Positions 17,728 through 27,693 of a stretch of DNA of 64,000 bases are shown here, in pieces (position 1 is the first letter of the stretch; each line of letters begins with the position of its first letter). Below the pieces are notes generated by a model. It did no database searches. It saw only the letters and a program-made list of their open reading frames with translations, and was not told the origin of the DNA. A program made the translations under genes and the position numbers. Source of the stretch: Pseudarthrobacter phenanthrenivorans (GTDB taxonomy: Bacteria; Actinomycetota; Actinomycetes; Actinomycetales; Micrococcaceae); contig NZ_JWTB01000017.1 of NCBI RefSeq assembly GCF_000813845.1, positions 45,572-109,571 on the forward strand, in the 5' to 3' direction.

Positions 17728-18819
17728 CTAACGGCCCATCACTTCCTGCGTGGGACCAGCTCCGCCCCGCACCTTACCCGCCAGGGCGGCCAGTCCCAGC
17801 ATGGCGAGTCCCGTCCAAACGAGCGTTCCGCTCCAGACCTCGGGCGGGAAGCTGAGTGCGCCGTCGCGCAGGGCAACGCCGCCGAAATACGGCGCCCAGA
17901 ACACCACCGGGGAGAGGCCGGCCGCGGCCATGAGCCGTCCCGGGCGGTCGGGGGCCGGCCGGAGCGCCGCCCAGACCGCGCCCACCAGGACCGACCCGAC
18001 CAGCGCCACGGGCACGAGCCAGGCGTCCCGCAGTGCGACCATGAGCTGCATGGCCACGGACGGAACCAACACCATGGCAGCGGGCACGGCGGGATGCAGG
18101 CGCCATCGAAGGGCAGGCAGAAGGACAGGGACGAACAGCGCAAACGTCGAGACGAAGAAGGACGCCAGGGAAACCATGATGCCGGACGACGTCGCCGCCA
18201 CCACCGCGGGCTGCGTCCCGCCTGCGCCGGCATATGTCTGCACCAGTCCGTGCCGGGCAAAGACGGCATATTCCTGCAGGATGAACGCTGCAACCATCCC
18301 GGCAAGCATGGCGCTTCCGAGGGCAGGAACCAGCTGCGGCCATCGCCGCCCGGACGCCTGCCATGCAGCCGAGAACGGTGCACCCAGGATGAGGAAGCCA
18401 CCCGTGGCCAGGCCAAGATGGGACGGGCTGAACAGCGCGTTGATGTTCCGCTCGATGCCGAACACCGTATGCCAGGCGAAGTCGCCCAGACCCGAGGCCA
18501 GGAAAAGTCCCACACCGGCCGCGGCAGCGCCATAACCGGAAGGAACGGCCTGCACCCACCGCGTGCCAGGGACATGGCGGCGCCAGGCCAGCGCGGCAAT
18601 CCACAGCGCGCAGGCCGCAAAGCCCGAGTAGAGGACCGCGTGCCAGGGAGTGAAGAACGTCTCCAAATCACGGAGGTTGTTGTGCGCCCACCCGTCGACG
18701 TATGTCCCCGTGAGCAGCCATACTCCGGCGGCGAGGGTGACGGTGTCTTCAACGGCAGTGGTGGGACGGTGGGCCGACACCGGAGGAACGGCAAAGGCGT
18801 GGGCTGCTGCGGCATCCAT
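17728..18819 (-). CDS. hypothetical polytopic membrane protein
   Basis: A 363-residue protein with about nine or ten hydrophobic helices starting near residue 25 and no recognised domain. Histidines recur at membrane-facing positions (GWAHNN, TPWHAVLY, FAWHTVFGIE, SPSHLG), which might indicate metal or haem binding. ATG 18819 lies 6 nt after TACTGT (18826-18831), fitting a leaderless transcript. A long competing frame on the same strand is Arg/Ser-rich and rejected. Homologues in soil Actinobacteria are expected, but the function is unknown. Confidence 0.8.
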   Translation of the reverse strand: MDAAAAHAFAVPPVSAHRPTTAVEDTVTLAAGVWLLTGTYVDGWAHNNLRDLETFFTPWHAVLYSGFAACALWIAALAWRRHVPGTRWVQAVPSGYGAAAAGVGLFLASGLGDFAWHTVFGIERNINALFSPSHLGLATGGFLILGAPFSAAWQASGRRWPQLVPALGSAMLAGMVAAFILQEYAVFARHGLVQTYAGAGGTQPAVVAATSSGIMVSLASFFVSTFALFVPVLLPALRWRLHPAVPAAMVLVPSVAMQLMVALRDAWLVPVALVGSVLVGAVWAALRPAPDRPGRLMAAAGLSPVVFWAPYFGGVALRDGALSFPPEVWSGTLVWTGLAMLGLAALAGKVRGGAGPTQEVMGR

Positions 18820-18881
18820 AGCTCCACAGTAGGTCGGGCCGAACCGTGGTGCGAGGGGATTTTCAGCCGCGGCTGCAGCGG

Positions 18882-19895
18882 TTACCGGTTGCCCAGCCGG
18901 AGTACTCGTTCCTGGGCCAGCACTGCGGCGCGGCGCGCTTTGTCTGCCGCCCGGGCTGCCTGTTTTGCCTCGGCCGACGTCGCGGCAAGCTGCCTGCGGG
19001 TGCGCTCCAGGCCTGCCTCCGCGGCTTTGAGCCGGTTCCGGAGCTCCGTTGTTTCCTGCTGCAGCCCGGCCACCTGGCTTCGGGCCTGTTCCTCCTGGTC
19101 CTGTAGTTCAGCTGCCCGGCGTGAAGCTTCCTCTTCGGCGGCCTGCGCCTCGCCGAGGGCTGCCCTGGCCCTTTCGAGTGCGGGCGGCGACGCGGGCCGG
19201 GGAGTCTGCCGGACCGCTTCAAGGCGGGGCTTGGCAGGCTCCGGCGTGGCGCGCTCCGCCACCGGGGGAATGGGCTGGGAGGTGCGCTCCGCCGTCGCCC
19301 GCTTCTTCACAGGTGCAGCCTTTGCCGCCGTGGCTTTTGATGCCGGTGCCTGTGGTGCGGGTCTGGGAGGTGCCGGGGGGAGCAGCCCGGGAAGGGCGAC
19401 CGCGCCGTCAAGGTCCACCTCATTGACGCCGTCGGCGGACAGGACCTTCAGCAGCCGCCCGCTTTCAACGGCCCGCGCCGCACCTTCATCCGCCGTCAGC
19501 GCCCTGAGCGTCTCCTCAACATCGGCGGCCATCGCCTCGCTGATGGGGCGGCCCTGTTCCCGCGCAACAGAACGGGCTGTATCCACGGCGTCCGCCAGCA
19601 TGCCCCGGCGCTCGCGGCCCAGTTCGCGCAGAGCACCGGCATCGAGGGAGTCCTGCGCTGTGCGCATCCGGGCCCCGAGGGCACCCAGACCGGCCAGCAC
19701 CTCCGGACGGTGCCGGGCAAGCATGTTGACGGCCCAGGCGGCGACGGAGGGCTTGGGCAGGCCACGGACCGCTGCTGCCAGATCCTTGTCCTGCCCTGCC
19801 ACCTCCTTGGCTGCAGCCGCCCGGGCCGCAACGAAATCGTCCAGCGCCCCGGCATACAGCCTGTCTGCCACCTCCGCCAGGGCTTCGTCATTCAT
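18882..19895 (-). CDS. hypothetical protein with C-terminal coiled coil
   Basis: A 337-residue soluble protein. Residues 1-165 are helical and include GLPKPSVAAWAVNMLARHRP; residues about 170-230 are a Pro/Ala-rich linker; residues about 235-330 are a long heptad-rich coiled coil rich in Ala, Glu and Arg. No catalytic motif is recognised. ATG 19895 follows TAAGAT (19902-19907) by 6 nt, which suggests leaderless expression from the divergent promoter region shared with ndh. Confidence 0.78.
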   Translation of the reverse strand: MNDEALAEVADRLYAGALDDFVAARAAAAKEVAGQDKDLAAAVRGLPKPSVAAWAVNMLARHRPEVLAGLGALGARMRTAQDSLDAGALRELGRERRGMLADAVDTARSVAREQGRPISEAMAADVEETLRALTADEGAARAVESGRLLKVLSADGVNEVDLDGAVALPGLLPPAPPRPAPQAPASKATAAKAAPVKKRATAERTSQPIPPVAERATPEPAKPRLEAVRQTPRPASPPALERARAALGEAQAAEEEASRRAAELQDQEEQARSQVAGLQQETTELRNRLKAAEAGLERTRRQLAATSAEAKQAARAADKARRAAVLAQERVLRLGNR

Positions 19896-19977
19896 GCGGC
19901 CATCTTAGATGCGGCCGGGCACAGCCAGCTGCCGGTTTCGCGCCCGCCGCACCCTGTTACTCATGCGCCGGGAGGGG

Positions 19978-19983
19978 TAAGTT
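19978..19983 (+). promoter_or_regulatory. -10 hexamer of leaderless ndh transcript
   Basis: TAAGTT ends 6 nt before the ndh ATG, so transcription would begin at or next to the start codon. No clear -35. Confidence 0.5.
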
Positions 19984-19989
19984 GCTCGA

Positions 19990-21231
19990 ATGGACGATTC
20001 ATACCAGGTCATCGTGGTTGGCGGCGGTTTTGCCGGAAAGGCGGCGGCTGAGGAGCTGGGCCGCAGAGGCGTCCGGGTATTGCTGCTGGACGCGAACAAC
20101 TACCAGCAGTTCCAGCCGCTCCTGTACCAGGTGGCGGCGTCACAGATCGGAGTTTCCGCGGTCACGCGGCCGCTCCGGTCGGAGTTCCGCAAAATCAGCA
20201 ACGTCCGCGTCCTGACGGCCGAAGTGACGGCCATCGACGCGGCAAACCGCACCGTCACCACCGCCGACGGGTCCAGGTACCAAGCCCGGTTCCTGGTCAT
20301 CGCCACCGGCGCGGTGCCGAACTTCTTCAACACCCCCGGCGCGGACGAGCACGCCTACCCGTTGTACTCGGTGGCCGACGCCACGCGGCTCAGCGCTGCC
20401 ATTACCGCCGTCCTGGACGAGGCTGACCGCGAGCCGTCCATGGGGGCTGATGTCATTGTGGTGGGCGGTGGTCCCACGGGTGTGGAGACTGCAGGCGCCC
20501 TGGCCGAGAACGTCAAATACCTGGTCCCCAAGTATTTCTCGCCGGGCATGGCCAGCCGCTGCCATGTCCATTTGGTGGACATGGTTCCGAATGTCCTGGC
20601 CGCCTTTTCGGAGAAGTCCCAGGCCTACGCGCGGGACCGCCTGACCAAACTGGGCGTTCAGCTGCACATGGGCCAGCCCGTTGCGGAGGTCAGCCCTGAT
20701 GGCGTGACCCTCAAGGATGGCACGGTCATCCCGGGCCGGATCGTAGTCTGGGCCGGCGGCCTGCAGGCGGGGCGGATTATCACCGATTCGGGTTTGAAGC
20801 AGGGCAGGGGCGGCAGGGTGGACGTTGAGGCCGACCTGACCGCTCCGGGCTTTGACGGCGTCTACGTGCTGGGGGACTCAGCGAACATTACCGACGCCGC
20901 CGGGAACAAACTGCCCCAGCTCGGGTCAGTGGCCCAGCAATCGGGCAAGTGGGCGGCCCGGAACATCCATGCGGACCTTACCGGCGGGGTCCGTGAGCCG
21001 TTCAAGTACTGGGACAAGGGGTACATGGCGATGGTGGGGCGGGGCGCCGCCGTCGCGGAGCTGGGACGCCGGCGCCTGCAACTGCAGGGGCCCCTGGCCT
21101 TCGTTTCCTGGCTGGCGGTCCACCTTGCCCTGCTGCCCGGTTTCCAGCAAAAGGTCAGGGCGCTGTTCTCCTGGGCCAACGGCTACATCACCCACAGCCC
21201 GGCGCAGGTGGTGGTGGGCAGGCCGTACTAG
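19990..21231 (+). CDS. ndh: type II NADH dehydrogenase (NDH-2)
   Basis: A 413-residue peripheral membrane flavoprotein that oxidises NADH and reduces menaquinone without proton pumping. The FAD-binding VVGGGFAGKAAAEEL is at residues 6-20, the NADH-binding VVGGGPTGVETAGALAE near 155, and the second FAD motif VYVLGDSANI near 295. The C-terminal segment FVSWLAVHLALLPGFQQKVR is the amphipathic membrane anchor. It could also be a paralogue acting on another quinone substrate, but length and motifs match NDH-2. Confidence 0.92.
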   Translation: MDDSYQVIVVGGGFAGKAAAEELGRRGVRVLLLDANNYQQFQPLLYQVAASQIGVSAVTRPLRSEFRKISNVRVLTAEVTAIDAANRTVTTADGSRYQARFLVIATGAVPNFFNTPGADEHAYPLYSVADATRLSAAITAVLDEADREPSMGADVIVVGGGPTGVETAGALAENVKYLVPKYFSPGMASRCHVHLVDMVPNVLAAFSEKSQAYARDRLTKLGVQLHMGQPVAEVSPDGVTLKDGTVIPGRIVVWAGGLQAGRIITDSGLKQGRGGRVDVEADLTAPGFDGVYVLGDSANITDAAGNKLPQLGSVAQQSGKWAARNIHADLTGGVREPFKYWDKGYMAMVGRGAAVAELGRRRLQLQGPLAFVSWLAVHLALLPGFQQKVRALFSWANGYITHSPAQVVVGRPY

Positions 21232-21279
21232 CCGCGACACCTGCGGCGGGCCGCCCGGTGATGGCCTTGACCGCCGTCG

Positions 21280-21915
21280 CTAGGTCTTTTGGAAGCCCAC
21301 CAGGTGGCCTGCCACGGCCCAGCCGGATGCTTCGTAACGGGCGGCGTCATCCGGCCCAACCACCATGTGCAGGTATGCGGCGCCGTGGAGGAAGGCCTCT
21401 TCGGCCATGGCCGCGAACAGTGCCCGTTCGAACGGCCCGCCCTCCGGGCCATCGGGGAGTTCCGTGATGGCGACCGCCGCGAAGTCATCCCTGACCTGGA
21501 TGCGGCCCCTCGCCACGGGGCGGTCGAAGACGGTGATTTCGACGGCGTCGTAGGTCTCCATGGGTGCCAGGGCCACCTGGGAGTTATCCGGCAGCTGCAC
21601 TCCTGTATCCAGTTCCGCCGTCGGGGCCTGGAGCAGGACCCTCAGGGACGTCTGGGCAAGATCCGCCGGGGCCTCCGCGGCGCCGGCGTCCGCGCACACC
21701 AGGGTGAGGCGCGCCTCCGGCAGGCCTGCCACCGTGGCGGCAATCTGGTCGACACCGGGGCCCGGCCAGGGCACGACGTACTCCTGCCCTTCGCCTGCGT
21801 CACCCGTACCATTTCCAAGCACGAAGGCCGTCCCCTCACGTTCAACTGGGCGCTCCTGGAGGTCGGCCCATGCGGGAACCCAGCCGGTTGCGGGAATGGC
21901 GGACTGGTCGGCCAT
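21280..21915 (-). CDS. GNAT-like acetyltransferase domain protein
   Basis: A 211-residue soluble protein. The C-terminal half carries the end of a GNAT fold: ALFAAMAEEAFLHGAAYLHM then ARYEASGWAVAGHLVGFQ, resembling the final strand-helix-strand of N-acetyltransferases. The first 100 residues have no recognised domain and the canonical acetyl-CoA loop (R/QxxGxG/A) is not obvious, so activity is uncertain. It converges on ndh with a 48-bp gap. Confidence 0.65.
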   Translation of the reverse strand: MADQSAIPATGWVPAWADLQERPVEREGTAFVLGNGTGDAGEGQEYVVPWPGPGVDQIAATVAGLPEARLTLVCADAGAAEAPADLAQTSLRVLLQAPTAELDTGVQLPDNSQVALAPMETYDAVEITVFDRPVARGRIQVRDDFAAVAITELPDGPEGGPFERALFAAMAEEAFLHGAAYLHMVVGPDDAARYEASGWAVAGHLVGFQKT

Positions 21916-21965
21916 GGCGGGTTCCTAACGTTTGGCAGCGGGTGGATGTGCGGGCGGGCGGAACA

Positions 21966-22961
21966 TCAGGGCAGGTGGGTGAAGGATATTCCGGCCGCCA
22001 GCAGCTTGTCGACGGCCAGCCTGACACCTTCCGCCGTCCCGCCGTTCGGGTGGTTGCCGTGGCAGATCACCACATCCCCGGGGCGCGCCTTTCCTACCTC
22101 GTTGGCAACGACGGCGGCTGGATAGGTTGCGCCGCCGTCGCCATTGATGCTGAAGCCGGCGGGCGCCACGCCCAGTGCGCCCAGGATGTCCACCGCAACG
22201 TCGTCCATGTATGCGGTGCCGGGACGGAAGTATCGGGGACGCCGGCCGGTGATGCCGGCCAGCACCTGGTCATTGGACATGATCTCGTCGTAGACTTCCG
22301 CGGCGTTCCTGGTCCCGGGGATGCCGTAGGCCGTATTGCCGGTGGTGGACAACGGTTTATGGGACGTGCCGTGGTTGGCGAGTTCAAAGAGCGGGTCGGC
22401 TGCGAGGTGCCTGGCCATGGCGGGGTTTGCCGTGATCCAGCGGGAATTGAGGAACAGGGTGGCGGGGATGTGCCGCTGGCGCAGGACGTCGAGCAGCGCC
22501 TGGTCATAGGCACTGCCGCCCGGACCGCCGCAGAAGTCGAAGGTGAGGGCGATCGCCCGTGAGGCAGGGGGCAGGTGCGTCAGGACGCCGGGAGCGGCGA
22601 GTCCCCAGTACCTGGGCTGATGCTTTCCAAAGGTGTCGGTGATGAGGGTACGTGAAGGCACGGTTACCGCCGGCGTCCCCGATGCTGCGGCGTCCCCGTC
22701 CCGGGCGGAGTCCAGAATGGGCAAGGAAGTGCCGCCTGGCCCATCGGCCGGCCCGCCGGGCGCGTCGGAGGCCTCGGAGGCCCGCTTCAGATGCGGCTCC
22801 AGGTCCGGTACGGCGGCCGACAACGTCAATACGGCGGCCAAAAGGACACTCCTGCGGCCGGGACCTTTCCCGTCCCGGTTCAGATGGCGGGGGGCATTCA
22901 CATCGGGTACAGGCTGCAGCGCGCCGGCGCGCGGGTCATCAGCCTGAACATGGGGGGTCAT
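21966..22961 (-). CDS. secreted polysaccharide deacetylase (NodB homology)
   Basis: A 331-residue exported protein. GRRSVLLAAVLTLSAAV (about residues 36-52) is a signal sequence with an RR pair that could be Tat or Sec. The carbohydrate esterase 4 domain follows, with motif 1 as TFDFCGGPGG, motif 2 NHGTSHK (zinc histidines), motif 3 RYFRPGTAY and late motif CHGNHPNGG. The change from TFDDG to TFDFCGG in motif 1 removes one aspartate and is unusual, though seen in some subfamilies. Likely substrates are peptidoglycan or chitin-like glycans. ATG 22961 is 6 nt after TATCCT, suggesting a leaderless transcript. Confidence 0.88.
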   Translation of the reverse strand: MTPHVQADDPRAGALQPVPDVNAPRHLNRDGKGPGRRSVLLAAVLTLSAAVPDLEPHLKRASEASDAPGGPADGPGGTSLPILDSARDGDAAASGTPAVTVPSRTLITDTFGKHQPRYWGLAAPGVLTHLPPASRAIALTFDFCGGPGGSAYDQALLDVLRQRHIPATLFLNSRWITANPAMARHLAADPLFELANHGTSHKPLSTTGNTAYGIPGTRNAAEVYDEIMSNDQVLAGITGRRPRYFRPGTAYMDDVAVDILGALGVAPAGFSINGDGGATYPAAVVANEVGKARPGDVVICHGNHPNGGTAEGVRLAVDKLLAAGISFTHLP

Positions 22962-23047
22962 GCCGTGAGGATACCGCGGCAGCCTTGCAATTGCCTGAAC
23001 CTCAGGTTAAGCGGAGCGGCGGGCGCCCGCCTGAAAGCAGCTGGCTT

Positions 23048-25030
23048 TTATCCCACGTGGATGCCGGGACGGCGCCGCGGCTCGGGCTCGTTTTCCCGGA
23101 TGATTTCACGGACCACTGGGGGAGTATCGCCCTGGCCCAGGAGCAGATACCGCATCAAGTGTGCCAGCGGGTTGCCCTCGGACCATTCGAAGTAGGCGTG
23201 CGGGATGACGCCGGTGGCATCGCGCAGCGCCAGCAGGATGGCGGCGATGGCGTTCGGGGCAGCCGGGCTCTGGGCGCGCAGGACACGGTGGCCCCCCACG
23301 TCCACACCGTTGACCGTCAGGACTTTGCTGAAGCCCGAGGGATCGATGACATCGATCTCGAGGAAAATGACGTCGGCACTCCAAGGGGTCGGGTTGCTGT
23401 CCTCCTGGTCCGCCGCTTTTTGGTCGTACTCGGCGACGTCACGTGCCTGCGGTTTGTTAGCGACCAGGGTCAGGCGGCCGTCAAAGTCCAGGGAGTCCTT
23501 GATGAACCGGCGTGCGGTGGGGTCAAACTCTATCCGGTCCACACGGAGCTCCGTAGTGCGGGTAACGCGGGAGACGAGGGAAACGGTGACGATGCCGAGG
23601 ATGAAGAATGCAGAAATCGTGATGCCATCGGGCTTCTCGATCACGTTGGCGGCAAGGGCGTACAACATCACCAACGTCAGGACGGTGAAGCCGACCGCCC
23701 GTGCCTGCTGTTTCCTCCGGATCGTGGAAATGGTCACGGCGATGGCACCGGAGACCATCATGACCAGGATTCCCGTGGCATACGCCCCGGCCTGGGCGTT
23801 GACATTGGCCTTGAAACCGATCGTGATGAGGACGCTGACTGTGGTGTAAACCAGGACGACAGGCCGGACGGCACGCGACCATTCGGGAGCCATCCCGTAG
23901 GACGGCAGGTACCGGGGAACGATGTTGATCAGTCCGGCCATGGCGGAGGCGCCGGCGAACCACAGGATGAGGATGCTGCTGATGTCATAAACCGAACCGA
24001 AGACGCTCCCCAGGCGTTCGTGGGCCAGGTACGCGAGTGCCCGTCCGTTGGCTGCCCCTCCTTCCTGGAACGCCTCCGGAGGGATCAGTATTGTCGTGAC
24101 AACGCTGCTGCCGATGAGGTACACGCTCATGATGAGTGCGGCGGTGGTCAGCAGACGGCGGGTGTTCTTGATCCTGTTGCTGAGCTTTTCCTCGGCAGTT
24201 GCGCCGGAGGACGCTACCAACGGCATCATGCTGACCCCGGTTTCGAATCCCGACAGGCCGAGTACCAGCAAGGGAAACGCCACCAGCGCCGGACCGGCGA
24301 TGCCGGCAGGGCCGGCGCCCTGGGCGGCGAGTTTGGTAGCCCAATCAGTGAAGCTTTCCGGCCTGGACAGGATGTCCATGATCCCGACGCCGATGGTCAC
24401 GGCGTTCAGCAGCAGGAAGACAGCCACCAGGGGAATGGCGACAGCCACGGCTTCGGAGAACCCGAGCAGGAAGACGCCGCCAAGGATCAGCAGGAGAACC
24501 ACCGTGATGGGCACTGCCTGCCCCTCAAGGAATGGAGGCAGGAAGGGATTCTCCAGCAGGTGGACGGTGGCGTCGGCGGCGGACAGGGTGATGGTGATGA
24601 TCCACGAGGTCGCCACGAACCCCAGCAGCACCAGGACGAATACCTTCCCGCGCCAGAACGGCAACAACTTTTCGAGCATTGCCACGGACCCTTGGCCATG
24701 CGGGCTCTCGAATGCCACCCGCCGGTACATGGGCAGCATGCCCAGGAGCGTCAGGGCAACGATGAGCAGGGTTGCCAGCGGCGAGAGCGCTCCGGCCGCC
24801 AGCGCGGCAATTCCGGGGAGGTAGGACAGCGTGGAAAAGTAGTCCACCCCCGTCAGGCACATCACCTTCCACCAGCTTTGCTGGCCCTCTTCGTGCTCCG
24901 GCGCTTCAAGGCCTTCCGGCTGGTGGACACGGTTCTCCAGCAGCCAATGGACCAGTGGATTGCGCGGGCGTGCGGCCTGGGAGGGCCGCGGGACACTCTC
25001 CGGCACGGAGTGCTGGGTCGACGCAGTCAC
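23048..25030 (-). CDS. APC superfamily permease, substrate unknown
   Basis: A 660-residue transporter with about 12 membrane helices between residues 60 and 500 and a cytosolic C-terminal domain of about 150 residues. [18 protein letters not shown] at the first helix and [13 protein letters not shown] in the middle mark a distinct APC subgroup found in Actinobacteria. GTG 25030 is chosen because AGAGGGG lies 6 nt upstream; an ATG two codons earlier has the ribosome site directly against it, and a TTG further up overlaps the promoter. Amino acid or potassium transport is possible; I cannot decide. Confidence 0.8.
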   Translation of the reverse strand: MTASTQHSVPESVPRPSQAARPRNPLVHWLLENRVHQPEGLEAPEHEEGQQSWWKVMCLTGVDYFSTLSYLPGIAALAAGALSPLATLLIVALTLLGMLPMYRRVAFESPHGQGSVAMLEKLLPFWRGKVFVLVLLGFVATSWIITITLSAADATVHLLENPFLPPFLEGQAVPITVVLLLILGGVFLLGFSEAVAVAIPLVAVFLLLNAVTIGVGIMDILSRPESFTDWATKLAAQGAGPAGIAGPALVAFPLLVLGLSGFETGVSMMPLVASSGATAEEKLSNRIKNTRRLLTTAALIMSVYLIGSSVVTTILIPPEAFQEGGAANGRALAYLAHERLGSVFGSVYDISSILILWFAGASAMAGLINIVPRYLPSYGMAPEWSRAVRPVVLVYTTVSVLITIGFKANVNAQAGAYATGILVMMVSGAIAVTISTIRRKQQARAVGFTVLTLVMLYALAANVIEKPDGITISAFFILGIVTVSLVSRVTRTTELRVDRIEFDPTARRFIKDSLDFDGRLTLVANKPQARDVAEYDQKAADQEDSNPTPWSADVIFLEIDVIDPSGFSKVLTVNGVDVGGHRVLRAQSPAAPNAIAAILLALRDATGVIPHAYFEWSEGNPLAHLMRYLLLGQGDTPPVVREIIRENEPEPRRRPGIHVG

Positions 25031-25098
25031 GATCATCCCCTCTGTTGGTCCGGACACCACCGGCTCCCTGGTCGGAAGGCCCCTGTTGGTAACCCGGG

Positions 25099-25126
25099 AG
25101 CGTAGCACCGGCCGTGTGCGGGTCAA
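25099..25126 (-). promoter_or_regulatory. sigma-70-type promoter of the APC permease
   Basis: On the minus strand TTGACC (25121-25126) and TACGCT (25099-25104) are separated by 16 bp. Transcription would start near 25092 and give a leader of about 60 nt. Confidence 0.6.
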
Positions 25127-25154
25127 GGGCAGGCGCAGCGATCTTGACGCTTTC

Positions 25155-26213
25155 TTAACGGGCTCCTTCCGCCATGAGGTAATCGACCAGGTTCGGCGGC
25201 CGGTACGTTGGGTCTGCCTGGTGCCGTTCCATGGCTGACGGGGCTACGCGTTCATGGCCCGGATCAGTAGTGCCAATGGGCCGGACGTAGGTCGGAAGTA
25301 GCCGCCATAATCCGGTACGCGATTCCTGGATGGCGCCCAGGTACGGGCTGCCCGCATCTGCGGGGCTTCCCTGCAGCGCTTCCGGACGGAAGGCAAGACC
25401 GCAGCTCTGTGCGCGGTCAACGATCCACTTCAGGGGTATATCGGAAAGCTCGCTGCTCCTGTTTCCACCGCCAACATCGCCGTGGGTTCCGGTAAACCAC
25501 ACCTGTTCCAGTCTTTGGCTGCCGGCGCCGGACTGCTGATGCCAGAGGGCCGGCAGGAAGGGCCGGCGTTTCTCGTCAATTGCCAGCGCCTGGAAAGCAT
25601 TGTCAACGGTGGTGGACAAATCCACGTCATGGAACGCCCATCGGCGGTTCCACCTGTCGACGAGCGGCACCCCGGTAAGGGGGATGCCCAGGGCTCCCAC
25701 TGTGTCCCAGACCGCGATGCACTTAATCCGGGCTTCGTAGGAGAACGACCTGCGGAAAAGGATGGCTTCGATGGAGCGCGGGTGTGCGGTGGCGGTGCGG
25801 TCCATGTAGAGGGAGTACGCCTCGTTCAGCCGGTTACGGAAGCGCCGCCGGAGGACCCCGGCGTTCCTGATCAGGCCGGCTGTGCTTCGCGCCGTGTAGG
25901 CTCCACGGCTAAAACCGAAAAGGAACAACTCGTCGCCGGGTTGGTAGTTCCCCACGATGAAGCGGTATGCCGCGATGACGTCGTGGGAGAGACCCGCTCC
26001 GAAGGCGCCCCCACCCAGCCGGTTCCGAGGTCCGGAGCCAATGCCCCGGTGGTAGAAAACCCGCTGTTCAAGATCAGTGCCCGCCTCGTCCCGGCCTGCT
26101 GCATCGATGGCCAGGGCCAGTTTCGTGACGTTTGTGGGACGGGGCTGTCCATCTTCGGTTTGGTCCGGTGTTGCCCAGGTCCCGTCGCAGCAGACAACGA
26201 TTCGCTTGGCCAT
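25155..26213 (-). CDS. DUF2235 alpha/beta-hydrolase domain protein
   Basis: A 352-residue protein starting [13 protein letters not shown], the conserved opening of DUF2235. The nucleophile elbow [10 protein letters not shown] (about residue 98) and later conserved histidines (GTHGDVGGG) match the catalytic domain of Tle1-like phospholipase effectors, but Gram-positive members are chromosomal orphans without a type VI system. No signal peptide is seen. ATG 26213 was chosen over upstream starts because conserved sequence begins there. It may act on lipids or acyl esters (inference). Confidence 0.85.
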   Translation of the reverse strand: MAKRIVVCCDGTWATPDQTEDGQPRPTNVTKLALAIDAAGRDEAGTDLEQRVFYHRGIGSGPRNRLGGGAFGAGLSHDVIAAYRFIVGNYQPGDELFLFGFSRGAYTARSTAGLIRNAGVLRRRFRNRLNEAYSLYMDRTATAHPRSIEAILFRRSFSYEARIKCIAVWDTVGALGIPLTGVPLVDRWNRRWAFHDVDLSTTVDNAFQALAIDEKRRPFLPALWHQQSGAGSQRLEQVWFTGTHGDVGGGNRSSELSDIPLKWIVDRAQSCGLAFRPEALQGSPADAGSPYLGAIQESRTGLWRLLPTYVRPIGTTDPGHERVAPSAMERHQADPTYRPPNLVDYLMAEGAR

Positions 26214-26393
26214 CCCGACTTCCCTGGAACCGGTTGGTGAAGTTGAAAGCTCCACCACTTTTCTGGATTTCCATTTGGGTATACACCCGGAAACAGGTGG
26301 CGTCTACGGCCCGTTCAGCCGCTTAGCCCAGAACGTCGGCACTGGTAGTGGCAAACGAACCGTCGTCCCGTTCCCCGGGGCTCAGGCAGGAAG

Positions 26394-26423
26394 AGGGCGC
26401 GCCCCGTTCGCTGGGCGCGCCCT
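26394..26423 (-). terminator. hairpin terminator, copy 1 of a repeated element
   Basis: An 11-bp perfect stem AGGGCGCGCCC/GGGCGCGCCCT with loop CGTTCGCT lies about 100 nt after the glycerophosphodiesterase stop. A 29-nt core (26396-26424) recurs with one mismatch at 31440-31468. The rest of the 26214-26521 gap shows no gene. Confidence 0.65.
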
Positions 26424-26521
26424 TTCCCTGAAACCGTTCACGCCTGGTCCCATGGCATTTCCTCCCCCGGGTGTGCAGCCGTTCGCATTCGGCTTGCATA
26501 CTAAGGGATCTGACCCGCCGG

Positions 26522-27604
26522 TCAGTTGGTTGCTGAGGCTCCCGGTTCCAGGGTGAACTGCTTGGGGAGCTTCAGGCCCCGCTCGGCCATGACGTCACGC
26601 AGCACGTTCGGGTAGTCGGTGATGAGGCCGTCCACGCCGTCGTCCATGAGTTTGTGCATCGTCGGCTTGTCGTCAACGGTCCACGGGATGACCTGCATGC
26701 CCTTGGCGTGGGCGCGGTTCACCATGTCGGCCGTCACGTAGGGGACGTATCCGGGGTCCGTTACGGTACCGTTCTGCGGCGTGCCGTGGACGGGGGAGAT
26801 GGCGTCAAAGCCAAGGGAAGCAGCGGAGTCGACGAGGTCGCCGCCGAAGTCATCGGAGTCGATGCCGCCCAGCCAAGGCGACTTGCCCGGTTGTCCGGCC
26901 TGCAGGAAGTCCTTGTTGGTCAGGGCCACGGTGCGGATGCCGGGCTGGCGTTCCTTCACGAGGTGCAAGGAGCCCCAGTCGAAGCTTTCGATGGAAACGC
27001 GCTCGGCCATATGCGCTTTGTTGATTTCGCGCAGGGCCACCTCGACGAACTGCTCACGGGGCGCGGTCTGCTCTGGTGCGCCGGCCTCGACCTTGGTCTC
27101 GATGTTGAACTTCACCTGGCTGGCCCGGTAGCGGTTGGCCAGATCGAAGACTTCGGCGAGGGTGGGCATCTTGGCGCCGGGGGAGGCCTGCTGGCCGGGG
27201 AACTGGGGCAGGGTCTGGGAGCCGCAGTCCAGGCTGCGGACCTGGTCAAAGGTGAGGTCCTTGATGTACTTGCCGACATAGGGGTAGGACGGGTCACCGG
27301 CAGTGACGGGGGCGGTGTCCTTGCACTTCTGGCCGCTGATCTTGCGGTCGTGGGTGATGACTTCCCGGCCGTCCTTGGTGATCTGCAGGTCCAGCTCCAG
27401 GGTGGAGACGCCCGTCTCGATGCCCTTGGCGAAGGAGGCCAGGGTTGACTCGACGGTCAGGCCGATCCCGCCGCGGTGGGCCTGCAGGTCGAAGTGGTTG
27501 TCCGTGCCGTTGGGGTTGGTATCGGCGGCGTGGGCCGGGAGGGATGTTCCCAGGGCGAGGCCGGCGGTAATGGCAGCCGCGGTCAGCAGCTTCGTGTACT
27601 TCAT
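26522..27604 (-). CDS. secreted glycerophosphodiester phosphodiesterase
   Basis: A 360-residue exported enzyme. Signal peptide residues 1-26 end at AHAAD. The GDPD barrel shows the catalytic pieces in order: LQAHRGG (His/Arg), TVESTLASF (Glu), LELDLQITKDG (Glu, Asp) and VITHDRKI (His). It would hydrolyse glycerophosphodiesters from phospholipid or teichoic-acid breakdown to glycerol-3-phosphate. ATG 27604 follows GGAGAACCC. It lies 89 bp downstream of the phospholipase gene in the same direction, without a promoter of its own in that gap, and so probably shares the PHO-box promoter. Confidence 0.93.
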   Translation of the reverse strand: MKYTKLLTAAAITAGLALGTSLPAHAADTNPNGTDNHFDLQAHRGGIGLTVESTLASFAKGIETGVSTLELDLQITKDGREVITHDRKISGQKCKDTAPVTAGDPSYPYVGKYIKDLTFDQVRSLDCGSQTLPQFPGQQASPGAKMPTLAEVFDLANRYRASQVKFNIETKVEAGAPEQTAPREQFVEVALREINKAHMAERVSIESFDWGSLHLVKERQPGIRTVALTNKDFLQAGQPGKSPWLGGIDSDDFGGDLVDSAASLGFDAISPVHGTPQNGTVTDPGYVPYVTADMVNRAHAKGMQVIPWTVDDKPTMHKLMDDGVDGLITDYPNVLRDVMAERGLKLPKQFTLEPGASATN

Positions 27605-27693
27605 GGGTTCTCCAAGGTTTTTGTGATGGGTAGGCCCGTGGGCCTGGAACGGGCTGCGGCTTGCGGCCGTCAGCACGATAAAGGGCTCCGGGG

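Noticed and set aside
17491..19908. 805-codon open frame on the plus strand
   Set aside because: Low-complexity Arg/Ser/Ala composition and complete overlap with two plausible minus-strand genes; no start signal.
22652..25105. Long open frame on the plus strand across the deacetylase and APC permease genes
   Set aside because: It is antisense to two well-supported genes, has no domain and is Gly/Asp/His-rich as expected for a high-GC shadow frame.
25037..25180. Possible c-di-AMP (ydaO) riboswitch upstream of the APC permease
   Set aside because: The predicted leader is only about 60 nt and lacks the conserved ydaO segments.
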